Assembly (NCBI GenBank): GCA_039666455.1
Contig: JAVSLW010000037.1
Coordinates: 1 to 48,509, forward strand
Direction: 5' to 3'
DNA length: 48,509 bases
Origin: Methanobacterium sp.
GTDB taxonomy: Archaea; Methanobacteriota; Methanobacteria; Methanobacteriales; Methanobacteriaceae
Notes under the pieces: generated by a model
The model's input: the letters and a program-made list of their open reading frames with translations, nothing else
What the model was told of the DNA's origin: nothing
The model's database searches: none
In this document: in pieces, positions 33,996 to 42,209 of the stretch
Numbering within the stretch: position 1 is the first letter of the stretch
How the letters are laid out: every line of letters starts with the position of its first letter
Position numbers and translations under genes: made by a program

Positions 33996-35144
33996 TTAAT
34001 CATGTATATCCCTATAAATCTTCTCGAGGGAATCAACAATTTTGTTCCAATCGTATTTTCTGGACATTTCAATGCATTCACTTTCCATTTTACCTTTATT
34101 TTCCATGGATTTCATTATCTTCTCTGAAATATCCTCTTTAGATAATTCAGCTATAAATCCATTTTTAGTATTTACTATTAGGTCACATGCAGCATTCATC
34201 TTATGATTTACAACAACAACTGGCAACCCGCAGGCATTAGCTTCAATTACTACAATTCCAAAGCCTTCTCTTGTTGATGGAAGCACGAAAACTTTGGATG
34301 ATTTCATATATGAAATTAAATCATGGTAATCATCCATAAATCCTTTAAAAATTACATTATTTTGGATGTTCAACTTGTTTGCAAGTTTTTCAAGCTTTAG
34401 CCTTTCTGTACCGTCTCCAATAATCAAACATTTAATATCTGGAATTTTTTCTTTTGTTAAATATACAGATCTGATTAACAAATCGACATTTTTTTCCTTA
34501 ATTAACCTTCCTGCAAATATTACATCTGATTTTTCAGTTGAAGGCATTATTCCACTTATATAATCAAAATCAATCCCATTTGGAATTACAACAGATTTTT
34601 CAGATGTTTTTATCTTTTTAAGATTCTTCTTAGTTTTTTTGGAAACAGATATGATATTATTTGAAAGGTGAACCATTATTTTTTCAACCAGTTTCCCCAA
34701 AATCCCTGCTTTTCCCAGATATTCATACCAGTAATCATTCCATACTTCATGTAAGGTAATCACCAGTTTTGACTTTCCAAAAACAGTATGTATCTTTGCA
34801 GTAAAGCATGAAAAAAAGGGAAATCCCTGGCAATCAACTATGTCATATCTTTCACCCATTAACCTTGGAAACAGCTTCAGCGAAAATAACAGGGCTTCTT
34901 TTATAGATCTACGCTCTTCATTATAGAGGTCCATGGGTTTGCAGACTCCATGGAGTTTAATACCATCCAGTTCCATGTCTTTTTGCCCCTCTTCAGGCCA
35001 CCACCAGCCAATGCCATACCAGTGGACATCATGCCCTTTTTGAGCAAGCCTTTTTGCAAGTTCGTAAACCCTTTTTTCTGCTCCCCCAGTTATAAATGGA
35101 TAAACAGCATCATAAATAAAGGCAATTTTCATCATGAACCTCAA
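33996..35144 (-). CDS. Glycosyltransferase family 4
   Basis: A 382-residue GT-B enzyme. KIAFIYDAVYPFITGGAEKR forms the acceptor loop (GGAE), followed by WYGIGWWWPEEGQ and VITLHEVWNDYWYEYLG. The donor half has VIFAGRLIKEKNVDLLIRSV, CLIIGDGTERLKLE and EGFGIVVIEANACGLPVVV with the EX7E pair. The gene stops before the next and begins two bases after the stop of the GT2 gene upstream, so they are tightly coupled. The start may be ATG 35144 or the Met at residues 4-5 (MMKIAF). Aromatic residues in the acceptor domain might contact a polyprenyl lipid, by inference. Confidence 0.9.
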   Translation of the reverse strand: MRFMMKIAFIYDAVYPFITGGAEKRVYELAKRLAQKGHDVHWYGIGWWWPEEGQKDMELDGIKLHGVCKPMDLYNEERRSIKEALLFSLKLFPRLMGERYDIVDCQGFPFFSCFTAKIHTVFGKSKLVITLHEVWNDYWYEYLGKAGILGKLVEKIMVHLSNNIISVSKKTKKNLKKIKTSEKSVVIPNGIDFDYISGIMPSTEKSDVIFAGRLIKEKNVDLLIRSVYLTKEKIPDIKCLIIGDGTERLKLEKLANKLNIQNNVIFKGFMDDYHDLISYMKSSKVFVLPSTREGFGIVVIEANACGLPVVVVNHKMNAACDLIVNTKNGFIAELSKEDISEKIMKSMENKGKMESECIEMSRKYDWNKIVDSLEKIYRDIHD

Positions 35145-35146
35145 AA

Positions 35147-36271
35147 TTAATTTGAATCATTAGCCCTATTTAAAAGCAGCAGGCTCAAGAACATGCTTGA
35201 AAAAATTGTCTGAATTCCAAGGATGGAAAATATCAATGCAACTACAACAAACTGGATCTGTGAAAGACTTCCAAATCCTACAGCACTCCAGCTAAAGAGA
35301 ACTTTAAGACCTACAATTACTCCCGCAGCTAAAAAGATTAATCCCAAAAACAATTCTCTTCCAAGTGAATGATAGTTCATAATCTTATTTATAGTTCCAG
35401 AAGTTTCTGTAATTCCATAAACTGCTCCAAATGCTCCAAACTGAATCCATGCTAAAAGCATTTGATATCCAATTATAAACAGCAGACTGCCCAGTATTAA
35501 AGAATGCATTCCATACTGTTGTAAAATTACCCCTATAAAAAATATTATCCCCATGAACAGAACTACAATACCGGGCACTAAAAGGAAAGGTGTTGGCCTG
35601 TAAAGCATCATGAATCTTAGATGTCTCCAGCCGTCTGAAAAAGAGCTGAGTTTTGATTCACCTTCTCTTGGATAATAACTGATTGGAATTTCAGCAATTT
35701 TAACGTTTTTCCTGGCTGCTTCTATAACCATTTCTGAAGCAAACTCCATTCCAGGACTCTTAAGGCCTAATGAGTTAAGAGTATCTTTTTTAATAGCTCT
35801 CATTCCACAATGAGAGTCAGAAATCCCTGCCTTAAATAGAACATTTAATAGCCATGTAAGAAATGGATTACCAATATATCTATGTAAAGCAGACATAGCG
35901 CCCTTTTTTATATCTCCCTTAAGCCTGGAACCCATTACAAAATCAGCTTCCCCCTTTAAAATAGGTTGAATGAATTCATATGTCATTTGGAAAGGATATG
36001 TGCCATCAGCATCACCCATTACAACTATATCTCCTTTCGCTTCACTGAATCCTTTTAAATAAGCGTTTCCGTATCCTCTTTTTTTTCCAAGTACCACTCT
36101 TGCCCCTGCTTCACCTGCTTCCTGGGCGGTGTTATCTGTTGATGCGTTATTTACAACAATTATTTCAACATCAAGTCCATTTTTTTTTAATTTTTCGACT
36201 GGAACTGATTTAACAGTCTTTCCAACAATTCCTTCTTCGTTTAAGGCAGGGATAACAATTGAAATCATCAT
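35147..36271 (-). CDS. GT2 polyprenyl-phosphate glycosyltransferase with membrane domain (DPM/GtrB-like)
   Basis: A 374-residue protein. The GT-A domain has ISIVIPALNEEGIVGKTVKS, IIVVNNASTDNTAQEA, the DXD motif in VVMGDADGTYPF, and SDSHCGMRAIKK with the FASEMVIEAARK helix. Four hydrophobic helices follow residue 230 (about 232-254, 260-283, 303-323 and 337-368). That is the plan of dolichyl-phosphate glucose/mannose synthases, which load a sugar on the polyprenyl carrier. The product would feed the GT-C/DUF2206 proteins of the island. It is the first gene of the minus-strand block reaching 29458; a 105-base AT-rich gap separates it from galU. Confidence 0.92.
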   Translation of the reverse strand: MMISIVIPALNEEGIVGKTVKSVPVEKLKKNGLDVEIIVVNNASTDNTAQEAGEAGARVVLGKKRGYGNAYLKGFSEAKGDIVVMGDADGTYPFQMTYEFIQPILKGEADFVMGSRLKGDIKKGAMSALHRYIGNPFLTWLLNVLFKAGISDSHCGMRAIKKDTLNSLGLKSPGMEFASEMVIEAARKNVKIAEIPISYYPREGESKLSSFSDGWRHLRFMMLYRPTPFLLVPGIVVLFMGIIFFIGVILQQYGMHSLILGSLLFIIGYQMLLAWIQFGAFGAVYGITETSGTINKIMNYHSLGRELFLGLIFLAAGVIVGLKVLFSWSAVGFGSLSQIQFVVVALIFSILGIQTIFSSMFLSLLLLNRANDSN

Positions 36272-36376
36272 AAGATCACTGTTTACTATTTTTAATGGTT
36301 TATCTATTTTTCAATTTGACAACTTATATATTTATTCTAAAAAAGGAGATAGGTTAAAAAAAATAACTTAATTGGT

Positions 36377-37222
36377 CTATTTCAAAATATTGGCCAGATA
36401 TTCTATTAATTCATCCCTAACATCACTGTGCTCAAGAGCAATTTCAATGGAACTTTTAAGCCAGTCCACTGTATTTCCAATATCGTGGATTTTGCCTTTG
36501 AATATGCAGCCGTAACTTTCATCAAAAAGTCTTAAAGCATCTGTAAGCTGTATTTCACCACCAACACCGGGCGGAACTTCATTAATATAATCAAATATTT
36601 CTGGGGCCAGTAAATATCTCCCTATAATTCCTAAATTCGATGGGGCATCTTCTAATTTAGGTTTTTCTACCAGATCTTCAATTTTATAGAGGGAATCACC
36701 TATTTTTGTACCATTAATAATACCATATCTTTCCACTTTTTCATCAGGAACTTCTTCTATGGCAATTACTGTGGATTCATACCTGTTATAAACATCTATA
36801 AGCTGTTTGGTGCATGGAATTTCAGACTGAGCTATGGTATCACCAAGCAGAACGGCAAATGGTTCGCCATCAATATGCTTTTTGGCATATGATATCGCAT
36901 TTCCAAGCCCCTTTTGTTTTTTCTGTCTTACATAGTAAATATCTGCCATTTCTGAAATTGATTCTATTTCATTAAGATAATCAGTTTTTCCACAATTTTG
37001 AAGGAAATATTCCAGTTCAAAAGCCCTATCAAAGTGATCCTCTATAGAACGTTTCCCTTTTCCTGTTATTATTAAAATATCGTCAATTCCAGAAGATACA
37101 GCTTCTTCTACCACGTACTGTATTGTTGGTTTGTTAAAAACTGGTAGCATTTCCTTTGGTTGTGCTTTTGTGGCTGGTAAAAACCTTGTACCAAGTCCAG
37201 CAGCAGGTATCACCGCTTTCAT
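36377..37222 (-). CDS. galU: UTP--glucose-1-phosphate uridylyltransferase
   Basis: The enzyme makes UDP-glucose from UTP and glucose-1-phosphate for glycan synthesis. At 281 residues it has the normal length. Diagnostic are the nucleotide-binding GLGTRFLPATKAQPKEM at the N-terminus, PTIQYVVEEAV, the KRSIEDHFD stretch typical of GalU, VLLGDTIA with the metal-binding Asp, VEKPKLEDAPSNLGIIGRY and GEIQLTDAL. The start ATG 37222 follows a GGTGAA. It lies between the polyprenyl-phosphate transferase and a broken GT-C gene, and would supply the epimerase at 14554 and glucosyltransferases. Confidence 0.95.
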   Translation of the reverse strand: MKAVIPAAGLGTRFLPATKAQPKEMLPVFNKPTIQYVVEEAVSSGIDDILIITGKGKRSIEDHFDRAFELEYFLQNCGKTDYLNEIESISEMADIYYVRQKKQKGLGNAISYAKKHIDGEPFAVLLGDTIAQSEIPCTKQLIDVYNRYESTVIAIEEVPDEKVERYGIINGTKIGDSLYKIEDLVEKPKLEDAPSNLGIIGRYLLAPEIFDYINEVPPGVGGEIQLTDALRLFDESYGCIFKGKIHDIGNTVDWLKSSIEIALEHSDVRDELIEYLANILK

Positions 37223-37338
37223 AAATTTTCACCTGTAGATTACATGTTAAAAGTTTAATTTAAGATTATGCATAATGTACATTCATCTAAATACCTTATA
37301 AACCTTTTTGAATTTTTAATTGCTTTATCAATTTAATA

Positions 37339-37749
37339 CTAAGATATTATTTTATCTTTCATAGAATATATTTTTAAACCTTTTACATTTCCTCCGGTTA
37401 TATCTTCATATTTCAGGAGAAAATCATGGTTATTGGAATCACCCCAGACAATATAATAGTCAATATCATATTTTTTTAATTCTTCCTGTAATTTAGTACT
37501 ATCTATTTCTTTTCTTGTCTGTCCTGAATAATTTGTTCCTAAATAGTAAGATAAATAAAGCGTTTTTTTATCATTATCATTTGTTGCTATATTTCCGTTA
37601 AAATAGGCTTTAGCAATATTTATATAAACAATATCCTCAGGATTAATCTGATATTGGTAATATGGGAGTAAAAAAAATCCAGATAGTGTAAATATAATTA
37701 ATGCAATAATTAAACTTAAATCCACATTTAAAAAATATCCCTTATTCAA
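37339..37749 (-). CDS. Short protein, likely internally deleted GT-C glycosyltransferase
   Basis: A 136-residue frame with one N-terminal membrane helix (about 9-30). The piece YYQYQINPEDIVYINIAKAY then FNGNIATN resembles the first outer loop of GT-C proteins (Asp/Glu followed by I-IAK-Y-GN). The rest, IDYYIVWGDSNNHDFLLKYE and LKIYSMK, resembles the soluble C-terminal end of such proteins. The roughly 350-450 residues of membrane domain between are missing. It is either an in-frame deletion remnant or a small anchored protein of its own. ATG 37749 has no strong ribosome site. Convincing only as a gene relic or orphan. Confidence 0.5.
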   Translation of the reverse strand: MNKGYFLNVDLSLIIALIIFTLSGFFLLPYYQYQINPEDIVYINIAKAYFNGNIATNDNDKKTLYLSYYLGTNYSGQTRKEIDSTKLQEELKKYDIDYYIVWGDSNNHDFLLKYEDITGGNVKGLKIYSMKDKIIS

Positions 37750-37871
37750 AAACTGTTTTTATACATTTCATCAACCGTTTAAAAATAATATTAAAACCTG
37801 CAAAACTGAAGTTTTACATGATTAAAAAGGTGAATGCGATTTTTTCCAGAAATGTATCTTTGATGAATCTT

Positions 37872-38759
37872 TTATTCTTGCACTTTTTTCATTTCTTTAA
37901 GTCCTTCAAGAGTATTTAACATTTTCATTTTAAGGTCTTTCTTAGCTTTTTCAACAGATAACGAAGAATCCTTTGGCCTTTTAGCTTTTTGAACAAATTC
38001 GCTGCTTTCTATTGGATTTATAAGATTTTTATCAAGATCGAAGACTTCTGCAATGTTTTTTGCAAAATTAAACCTGCTGATCCTCTCATCACCTGCAATG
38101 TGGTATATTCCTTTTCTATCTTTTTCAAATATCTTAATCATAGCCTCTGCAGCATTATCTGCAAATGTGGGGGAGTTATACTGATCTGTAACCACGTTTA
38201 TTTCATTTTTTGATTTCAGCTCATTAATAACCCATGTTACAAAGTTTGGCCGCCTGTGCCACCCATACAAAACACTTACCCGAGCTATAGCATAATTCAG
38301 CCTGGAATTTTGGACAGCTTCTTCTCCTTGAAGTTTGGTTAAAGCATAATAGCCCAGAGGATTTGTTTTATCATCTTCATCATACAGTCCTTTTTTTCCG
38401 TCAAAAACAAAATCCGTGGAAACGTATATTAACTTACAATCAATTTTTTCGCACGCTTTAACGATATTTTCTGTTCCTTTCACGTTTATTTCATATGCTT
38501 CATTTTGATGGTCTTCACAGTAATCCACGTTTGTAAGTGCAGCTGAATGAATAACCAGATCTGGATTAATTGATTCAATTTTAGCTAAAACGTCACTATG
38601 GTCAGTGATATCTAATGAAATGCAATTATTTTCAGGATTCCTGTTAAAAGTTTTAATTACATCATATTTTTCAAAAGAATCTTTATTAAATTTACTTCCA
38701 AGTAAGCCGCTTCCACCTGTAACAAATATAAGTTTTTTAGAATTACTTTCTCCTTCCAT
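37872..38759 (-). CDS. rfbD: dTDP-4-dehydrorhamnose reductase
   Basis: The last enzyme of dTDP-L-rhamnose synthesis reduces dTDP-4-keto-rhamnose with NAD(P)H. At 295 residues, it has VTGGSGLLGSKF (cofactor site), LVIHSAALTNVDYCEDH, VSTDFVFDGKKG, catalytic Tyr-Lys in GYYALTKLQGE, and RVSVLYGWHRRPNFVTWV. These are RmlD-type features. It is separated from rfbABC (40604-43106) by about 1.8 kb with a tRNA and four small genes, unusual compared with the contiguous rml operons of many microbes. The start ATG 38759 follows GGATGA. Confidence 0.9.
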   Translation of the reverse strand: MEGESNSKKLIFVTGGSGLLGSKFNKDSFEKYDVIKTFNRNPENNCISLDITDHSDVLAKIESINPDLVIHSAALTNVDYCEDHQNEAYEINVKGTENIVKACEKIDCKLIYVSTDFVFDGKKGLYDEDDKTNPLGYYALTKLQGEEAVQNSRLNYAIARVSVLYGWHRRPNFVTWVINELKSKNEINVVTDQYNSPTFADNAAEAMIKIFEKDRKGIYHIAGDERISRFNFAKNIAEVFDLDKNLINPIESSEFVQKAKRPKDSSLSVEKAKKDLKMKMLNTLEGLKEMKKVQE

Positions 38760-38847
38760 TTTATCATCCTGAATTACTAAAATGTTATTTTAATAGAATA
38801 AATACATTTTTACTATTGGAATTTGAAATTTTTGCAGTTAACAATCA

Positions 38848-39150
38848 TTATCGTGAAATTGAAAGTGAATCGCTTAAATATTCTAAAAACTCTGATCTGG
38901 AAATATTAAAAATTTTAAGGGTTTTTCGCTGACTTTTAATACCTGAAATTATCTTTACATCCTTTTTTGTAAGTTTTTCAAATTCATTGATTATTTCTTT
39001 GTTTGCCTTCCCTCTAAGTGGTGGAGATTTTATTCTTATTTCGATTCTATCTCTCCACTCATCATATCCGGTTATTTCAAATTTATTTGACCTGGTAGAA
39101 ACTTCAATATCAACTAAAATTCCATCATCAACTTCTTTTATAGCTTTCAA
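38848..39150 (-). CDS. DUF167 (UPF0235/YggU) family protein
   Basis: A 100-residue protein of the widespread DUF167 family, small alpha/beta proteins of unknown function. Typical parts are VDIEVSTRSNKFEITGYDEW, the signature SPPLRGKANKEIINEFEKL, and VKIISGIKSQRKTLKI. The length is standard. It starts at ATG 39150 or a nearby codon (RBS-like AAGTGATT upstream). It lies 88 bases upstream of rfbD on the same strand and is divergent from the desulforedoxin-like gene. Confidence 0.9.
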   Translation of the reverse strand: MKAIKEVDDGILVDIEVSTRSNKFEITGYDEWRDRIEIRIKSPPLRGKANKEIINEFEKLTKKDVKIISGIKSQRKTLKIFNISRSEFLEYLSDSLSISR

Positions 39151-39247
39151 AAAATCACTTTAATATACTTTTTTTATTTGTAATGATTAATTTAATATGA
39201 TGTAACCTACAAAATATTATTTTAATTGAAATTATTATGGTGGTAAA

Positions 39248-39376
39248 ATGGCGTGTGAGAAAGGTGAAAGATACAAATGCGAAGAATGTGGAATGATAGT
39301 AATCGTTGAAGAACCATGTGGCTGTGATGAATGTGCAATAATTTGCTGTCAACAACCCATGAAAAAAGAAGATTAA
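39248..39376 (+). CDS. Desulforedoxin-like small Cys-rich protein
   Basis: A 42-residue protein starting MACEKGERYKCEECGM and ending CCQQPMKKED. Cys11, Cys14, Cys33 and Cys34 match the Fe(Cys)4 site of desulforedoxin and of the N-terminal domain of desulfoferrodoxin (CxxC...CC followed by xPM). Three extra Cys (PCGCDEC, positions 24, 26 and 29) occupy the loop that is Gly-rich in classical desulforedoxin, plus Cys3. It probably carries electrons or senses redox or oxygen. The ribosome site GGTGGT lies 3 bases before ATG 39248. It is too short for most gene callers but the motif makes it convincing. Confidence 0.8.
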   Translation: MACEKGERYKCEECGMIVIVEEPCGCDECAIICCQQPMKKED

Positions 39377-39461
39377 TCTAAAGTTAAATTTAATTTTATA
39401 GAATTATTTGTATTCAATTTTTAATTTTAAGTGTGAAAACCGTGTGCATTAAATGAAAACA

Positions 39462-39475
39462 TTTAAATATGCAGA
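39462..39475 (+). promoter_or_regulatory. Promoter of tRNA-Leu
   Basis: The A+T element around CATTTAAATATGCA is preceded by a purine-rich BRE-like stretch and lies about 50 bases before the tRNA, so the primary transcript would carry a short 5' leader. Other weak AT boxes are present, so the exact site is uncertain. Confidence 0.4.
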
Positions 39476-39519
39476 CAGAAAAAGTATGGTATGTTCTATT
39501 GTTAACTCAATATTAAACA

Positions 39520-39603
<84 letters not shown>

Positions 39604-39616
39604 CTCCCCCTTTTTT
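39604..39616 (+). terminator. Poly-T terminator of tRNA-Leu
   Basis: Directly after the discriminator base the sequence runs CTCCCCCTTTTTT, a standard T-run stop for archaeal RNA polymerase. Confidence 0.6.
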
Positions 39617-39735
39617 AGAAAAGTCGAATCCAGATTATAATCTATTCATTATTAATTTAAACCTCTATAAAAATATCATTTTTAAAGGTTATTTATGTTT
39701 AAAAATCTAAAAAGCTACATAAAATTAAAATTAGC

Positions 39736-40047
39736 CTAATAATATTCATTTTTAAAACATTTATGACATCTATAAATGTGTTTATATCGAATATCTCCAT
39801 CAGGGTTTTCTTCAAGCTCTGTATCTTCATGTTCCATTGGTTCAAAGCAATCAGAGCATATTCTGTTATTTAAACATCCTGTTTCAAAAAAATGATCTTC
39901 AGTTATTATATTATCCTTTTTCAGCTCTTTCAATATTTCTAAGAGTGTTTCTTCATCAATGCCAAGTATATCCTCTATTTCGCACAGGTAATAGTGATCG
40001 CCGTTATCCTCAATGAATGACTTTACTTTTTCATAAACAGAATCCAA
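39736..40047 (-). CDS. Winged-helix/zinc-ribbon protein
   Basis: A 103-residue protein. Residues 1-50 (VYEKVKSFIEDNGDHYYLCE, then IEDILGIDEETLLEILKELK) look like a small winged-helix DNA-binding unit. Residues 58-100 contain two Cys pairs (CSDCFEPM and CHKCFKNE) plus CLNNRIC, likely a zinc ribbon. It may be a transcription regulator or an RNA-binding adaptor. It starts at TTG 40047 with GGTGA just upstream; that site overlaps the stop of the 26-residue peptide gene. DUF371, the peptide and this gene form one tight minus-strand unit behind rfbABC. Confidence 0.8.
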   Translation of the reverse strand: MDSVYEKVKSFIEDNGDHYYLCEIEDILGIDEETLLEILKELKKDNIITEDHFFETGCLNNRICSDCFEPMEHEDTELEENPDGDIRYKHIYRCHKCFKNEYY

Positions 40048-40051
40048 ATTC

Positions 40052-40132
40052 TCACCTGTTAAATATTTTAGTTAAAAATACAGCTAAAAATGCTCCAACT
40101 ACAGCTCCTATTAATGCTCCATCTAAACTCAT
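40052..40132 (-). CDS. 26-residue single-helix membrane miniprotein
   Basis: The frame from ATG 40132 encodes MSLDGALIGAVVGAFLAVFL then TKIFNR and stops at TGA 40052-40054. A strong AGGTGAT lies 4 bases upstream. The helix (about residues 5-23) has small-residue spacing (GxxxG-like) that favours helix packing. It sits 34 bases after the DUF371 gene and 4 bases before the winged-helix/zinc-ribbon gene, in the space and order expected of a real operon gene. Function unknown; possibly a partner or regulator of a membrane protein. Too short for most gene callers. Confidence 0.65.
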   Translation of the reverse strand: MSLDGALIGAVVGAFLAVFLTKIFNR

Positions 40133-40166
40133 GAAATCACCTATTTATTACTTTGAATTATTACAT

Positions 40167-40580
40167 TCATTCAACAATTATTTTAACTTTCAATTCTTTC
40201 CCCTCTTTTAAATCATCGATAAGTTCTTTTTTAAGATCAACTGCTGCCTTATCTGACTTTATCATCAAAGTACGGCTGCATTTAAACTCACTTTTTCTGC
40301 AGACCATATCTGTGGGATGATCCAGTGTTAATTCAGGATGTCCATACCCTGTAATTTCATCAAAAGCATTATCTGTTTCAAGCTGAACTTTAATAACATT
40401 ATTTTCATTTTTCACTGCTTCAAGAAGCTCTGGCGGAAAATCTTCAAGCTTAACCTTGGAAGAAACTCCTATAATGCAGTCAGCTTTTATTCCAATTTCT
40501 TTATCCATTGTTACTTCAAGTGTAGATTTATGGGTGGATGTGACATTAGGATGTCCTTTAGCATGAAAAACATATTCCAA
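40167..40580 (-). CDS. DUF371 family archaeal protein
   Basis: A 137-residue member of the archaeal DUF371 family, function unknown. Signature stretches are FHAKGHPNVTSTHKSTLEVT, ADCIIGVSS, and the C-terminal MVCRKSEFKCSRTLMIKSDK-AA. Conserved His, Cys and Arg residues suggest a metal or nucleic-acid interaction, but this is inference. It lies 23 bases behind rfbB and begins at ATG 40580; the upstream GAGGAGAT is a strong ribosome site. It is probably transcribed with rfbABC, or from a promoter inside rfbB. Confidence 0.9.
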   Translation of the reverse strand: MEYVFHAKGHPNVTSTHKSTLEVTMDKEIGIKADCIIGVSSKVKLEDFPPELLEAVKNENNVIKVQLETDNAFDEITGYGHPELTLDHPTDMVCRKSEFKCSRTLMIKSDKAAVDLKKELIDDLKEGKELKVKIIVE

Positions 40581-40603
40581 TCTTATCTCCTCAAAAATTA
40601 TTC

Positions 40604-41611
40604 TTATCTGTTACCATACATCTTCTCATAATATTCTGTGTATTCTCCGCTTTTTATCCGTTCCCACCATTTTCTATTATCCAGGTACCATTCAATGGTT
40701 TTAGATATACCAGTTTCAAATGTGTACTCTGCTTTCCATCCAAGCTCTTTTTGTATTTTGGTGGAATCTATGGCATATCTCCTATCATGTCCTGGCCGGT
40801 CTTCAACGTATTTAATAAGAGATTCATCCTTTCCTAAATACTTAAGAATCAATTTTACAATCTCAATATTGGATTTTTCATTATTTCCACCAATATTATA
40901 AATTTCCCCTATTTTCCCCTTTTGAAGAACCAGATCTATGGCAGTGCAGTGATCATAGACGTGTAGCCAGTCCCTTACGTTCATCCCATCACCATACACT
41001 GGAAGCAGCTTATTTTCAAGGGCGTTTGATATCATTAAAGGAATTAGCTTTTCTGGAAATTGATATGGGCCATAGTTATTGGAGCATCGGGTAATATTCA
41101 CCGGTAAATTAAAAGTTTTATGGTATGCCCTGACCATTAAATCAGCCCCAGCTTTACTTGCAGAATAGGGACTATTAGGAGCTAATGGAGTATCTTCTCT
41201 AAAATAACCAGTTTTACCAAGTGAACCATAAACTTCGTCAGTAGAAATCTGTAAAAACTTTTTAATATTATATTTTTTTGCTGCTTCTAAAAGAACCTGT
41301 GTTCCAAGAATGTTTGATTTAATAAATATTTCTGGATCTTCAATGCTTCGATCTACATGTGATTCTGCAGCAAAATTTATAATATAATCAATATCTGATG
41401 CAGTTTTATAAATCAATTCTTTATGAGTTATATTTCCTTTAATAAATGTGTAATTTGGATTATCTTCTATTTCCCTCAAATTTTCAAGATTTCCACAATA
41501 AGTGAGAGCATCTAAATTTACAATTTCATAATCAGGGTATTTATCCAGCATATACCTTACAAAATTGCTTCCTATAAATCCTGCTCCTCCAGTAATTAAT
41601 ATTTTTACCAT
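40604..41611 (-). CDS. rfbB: dTDP-glucose 4,6-dehydratase
   Basis: The second enzyme of dTDP-L-rhamnose synthesis makes dTDP-4-keto-6-deoxyglucose. At 335 residues it has the normal length. Motifs are LITGGAGFIGSNFVRYML, FAAESHVDRSIEDP, QISTDEVYGSLG with the catalytic Asp-Glu pair, PYSASKAGADLMVRAY with Tyr-Lys, NNYGPYQFPEKLIP and GRHDRRYAID-like PGHDRRYAID. It follows rfbC by 28 bases in the order A-C-B. The start ATG 41611 follows AGAGGGAAAAT. Confidence 0.97.
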   Translation of the reverse strand: MVKILITGGAGFIGSNFVRYMLDKYPDYEIVNLDALTYCGNLENLREIEDNPNYTFIKGNITHKELIYKTASDIDYIINFAAESHVDRSIEDPEIFIKSNILGTQVLLEAAKKYNIKKFLQISTDEVYGSLGKTGYFREDTPLAPNSPYSASKAGADLMVRAYHKTFNLPVNITRCSNNYGPYQFPEKLIPLMISNALENKLLPVYGDGMNVRDWLHVYDHCTAIDLVLQKGKIGEIYNIGGNNEKSNIEIVKLILKYLGKDESLIKYVEDRPGHDRRYAIDSTKIQKELGWKAEYTFETGISKTIEWYLDNRKWWERIKSGEYTEYYEKMYGNR

Positions 41612-41639
41612 TATTTTCCCTCTAAGTTAAATCTGAATT

Positions 41640-42197
41640 TTAAAAGCATGTTTCGGTTTCTTTAAGCGTCTTCCACTTTCTGTCTTTTTCTGATAAGATA
41701 ACTCTGTTAATGTCATCAACAGGCCATTTGATACCAATATCTGGATCGCTCCAGAGAATTCCGCCTTCATCTTCACTATCATAAAAGTCTGTGCATTTAT
41801 AGATAAACTCAGCTTCATCAGATAGTACTAAAAAGCCGTGGGCGAATCCTTCAGGCACATAAAACTGTTTTTTATTTTCCTTTGAAAGAATTACTCCTTC
41901 CCATTTTCCATAGGTGGGTGAATCCTTCCTTAAATCCACTGCCACATCAAAGACTTTCCCTTTAATAACTCTGACTAATTTACCCTGAGGCTTTGTGTAT
42001 TGAAAATGAAGCCCTCTTAAAACCCCTTTTTTAGATTTAGATTGATTATCCTGAACAAAACTAAAATCAAGCCCTGCTTTTTTAAATTCTTCTTTATGGT
42101 ATGTTTCCATAAAATAACCGCGCTCATCCCCAAATACAGTAGGTTCTATGATATAAACCCCTTCAATTGATGTTTCCATGAATTTGAATTTGCCCAT
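41640..42197 (-). CDS. rfbC: dTDP-4-dehydrorhamnose 3,5-epimerase
   Basis: A 185-residue cupin enzyme, the third step of dTDP-L-rhamnose synthesis. The catalytic His is in GVLRGLHFQ, with a Tyr in QFYVPEGFAHGF and the substrate-binding KVFDVAVDLRKDSPTYGKWE. IIEPTVFGDERGYFMETYH near the N-terminus is characteristic. Both length and motif order are normal. It starts at ATG 42197 after GGAGAATC, 12 bases behind rfbA. Confidence 0.97.
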   Translation of the reverse strand: MGKFKFMETSIEGVYIIEPTVFGDERGYFMETYHKEEFKKAGLDFSFVQDNQSKSKKGVLRGLHFQYTKPQGKLVRVIKGKVFDVAVDLRKDSPTYGKWEGVILSKENKKQFYVPEGFAHGFLVLSDEAEFIYKCTDFYDSEDEGGILWSDPDIGIKWPVDDINRVILSEKDRKWKTLKETETCF

Positions 42198-42209
42198 AAA
42201 GATTCTCCT

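Noticed and set aside
41627..41818. 63-codon frame overlapping rfbC
   Set aside because: An out-of-frame shadow of rfbC on the same strand.
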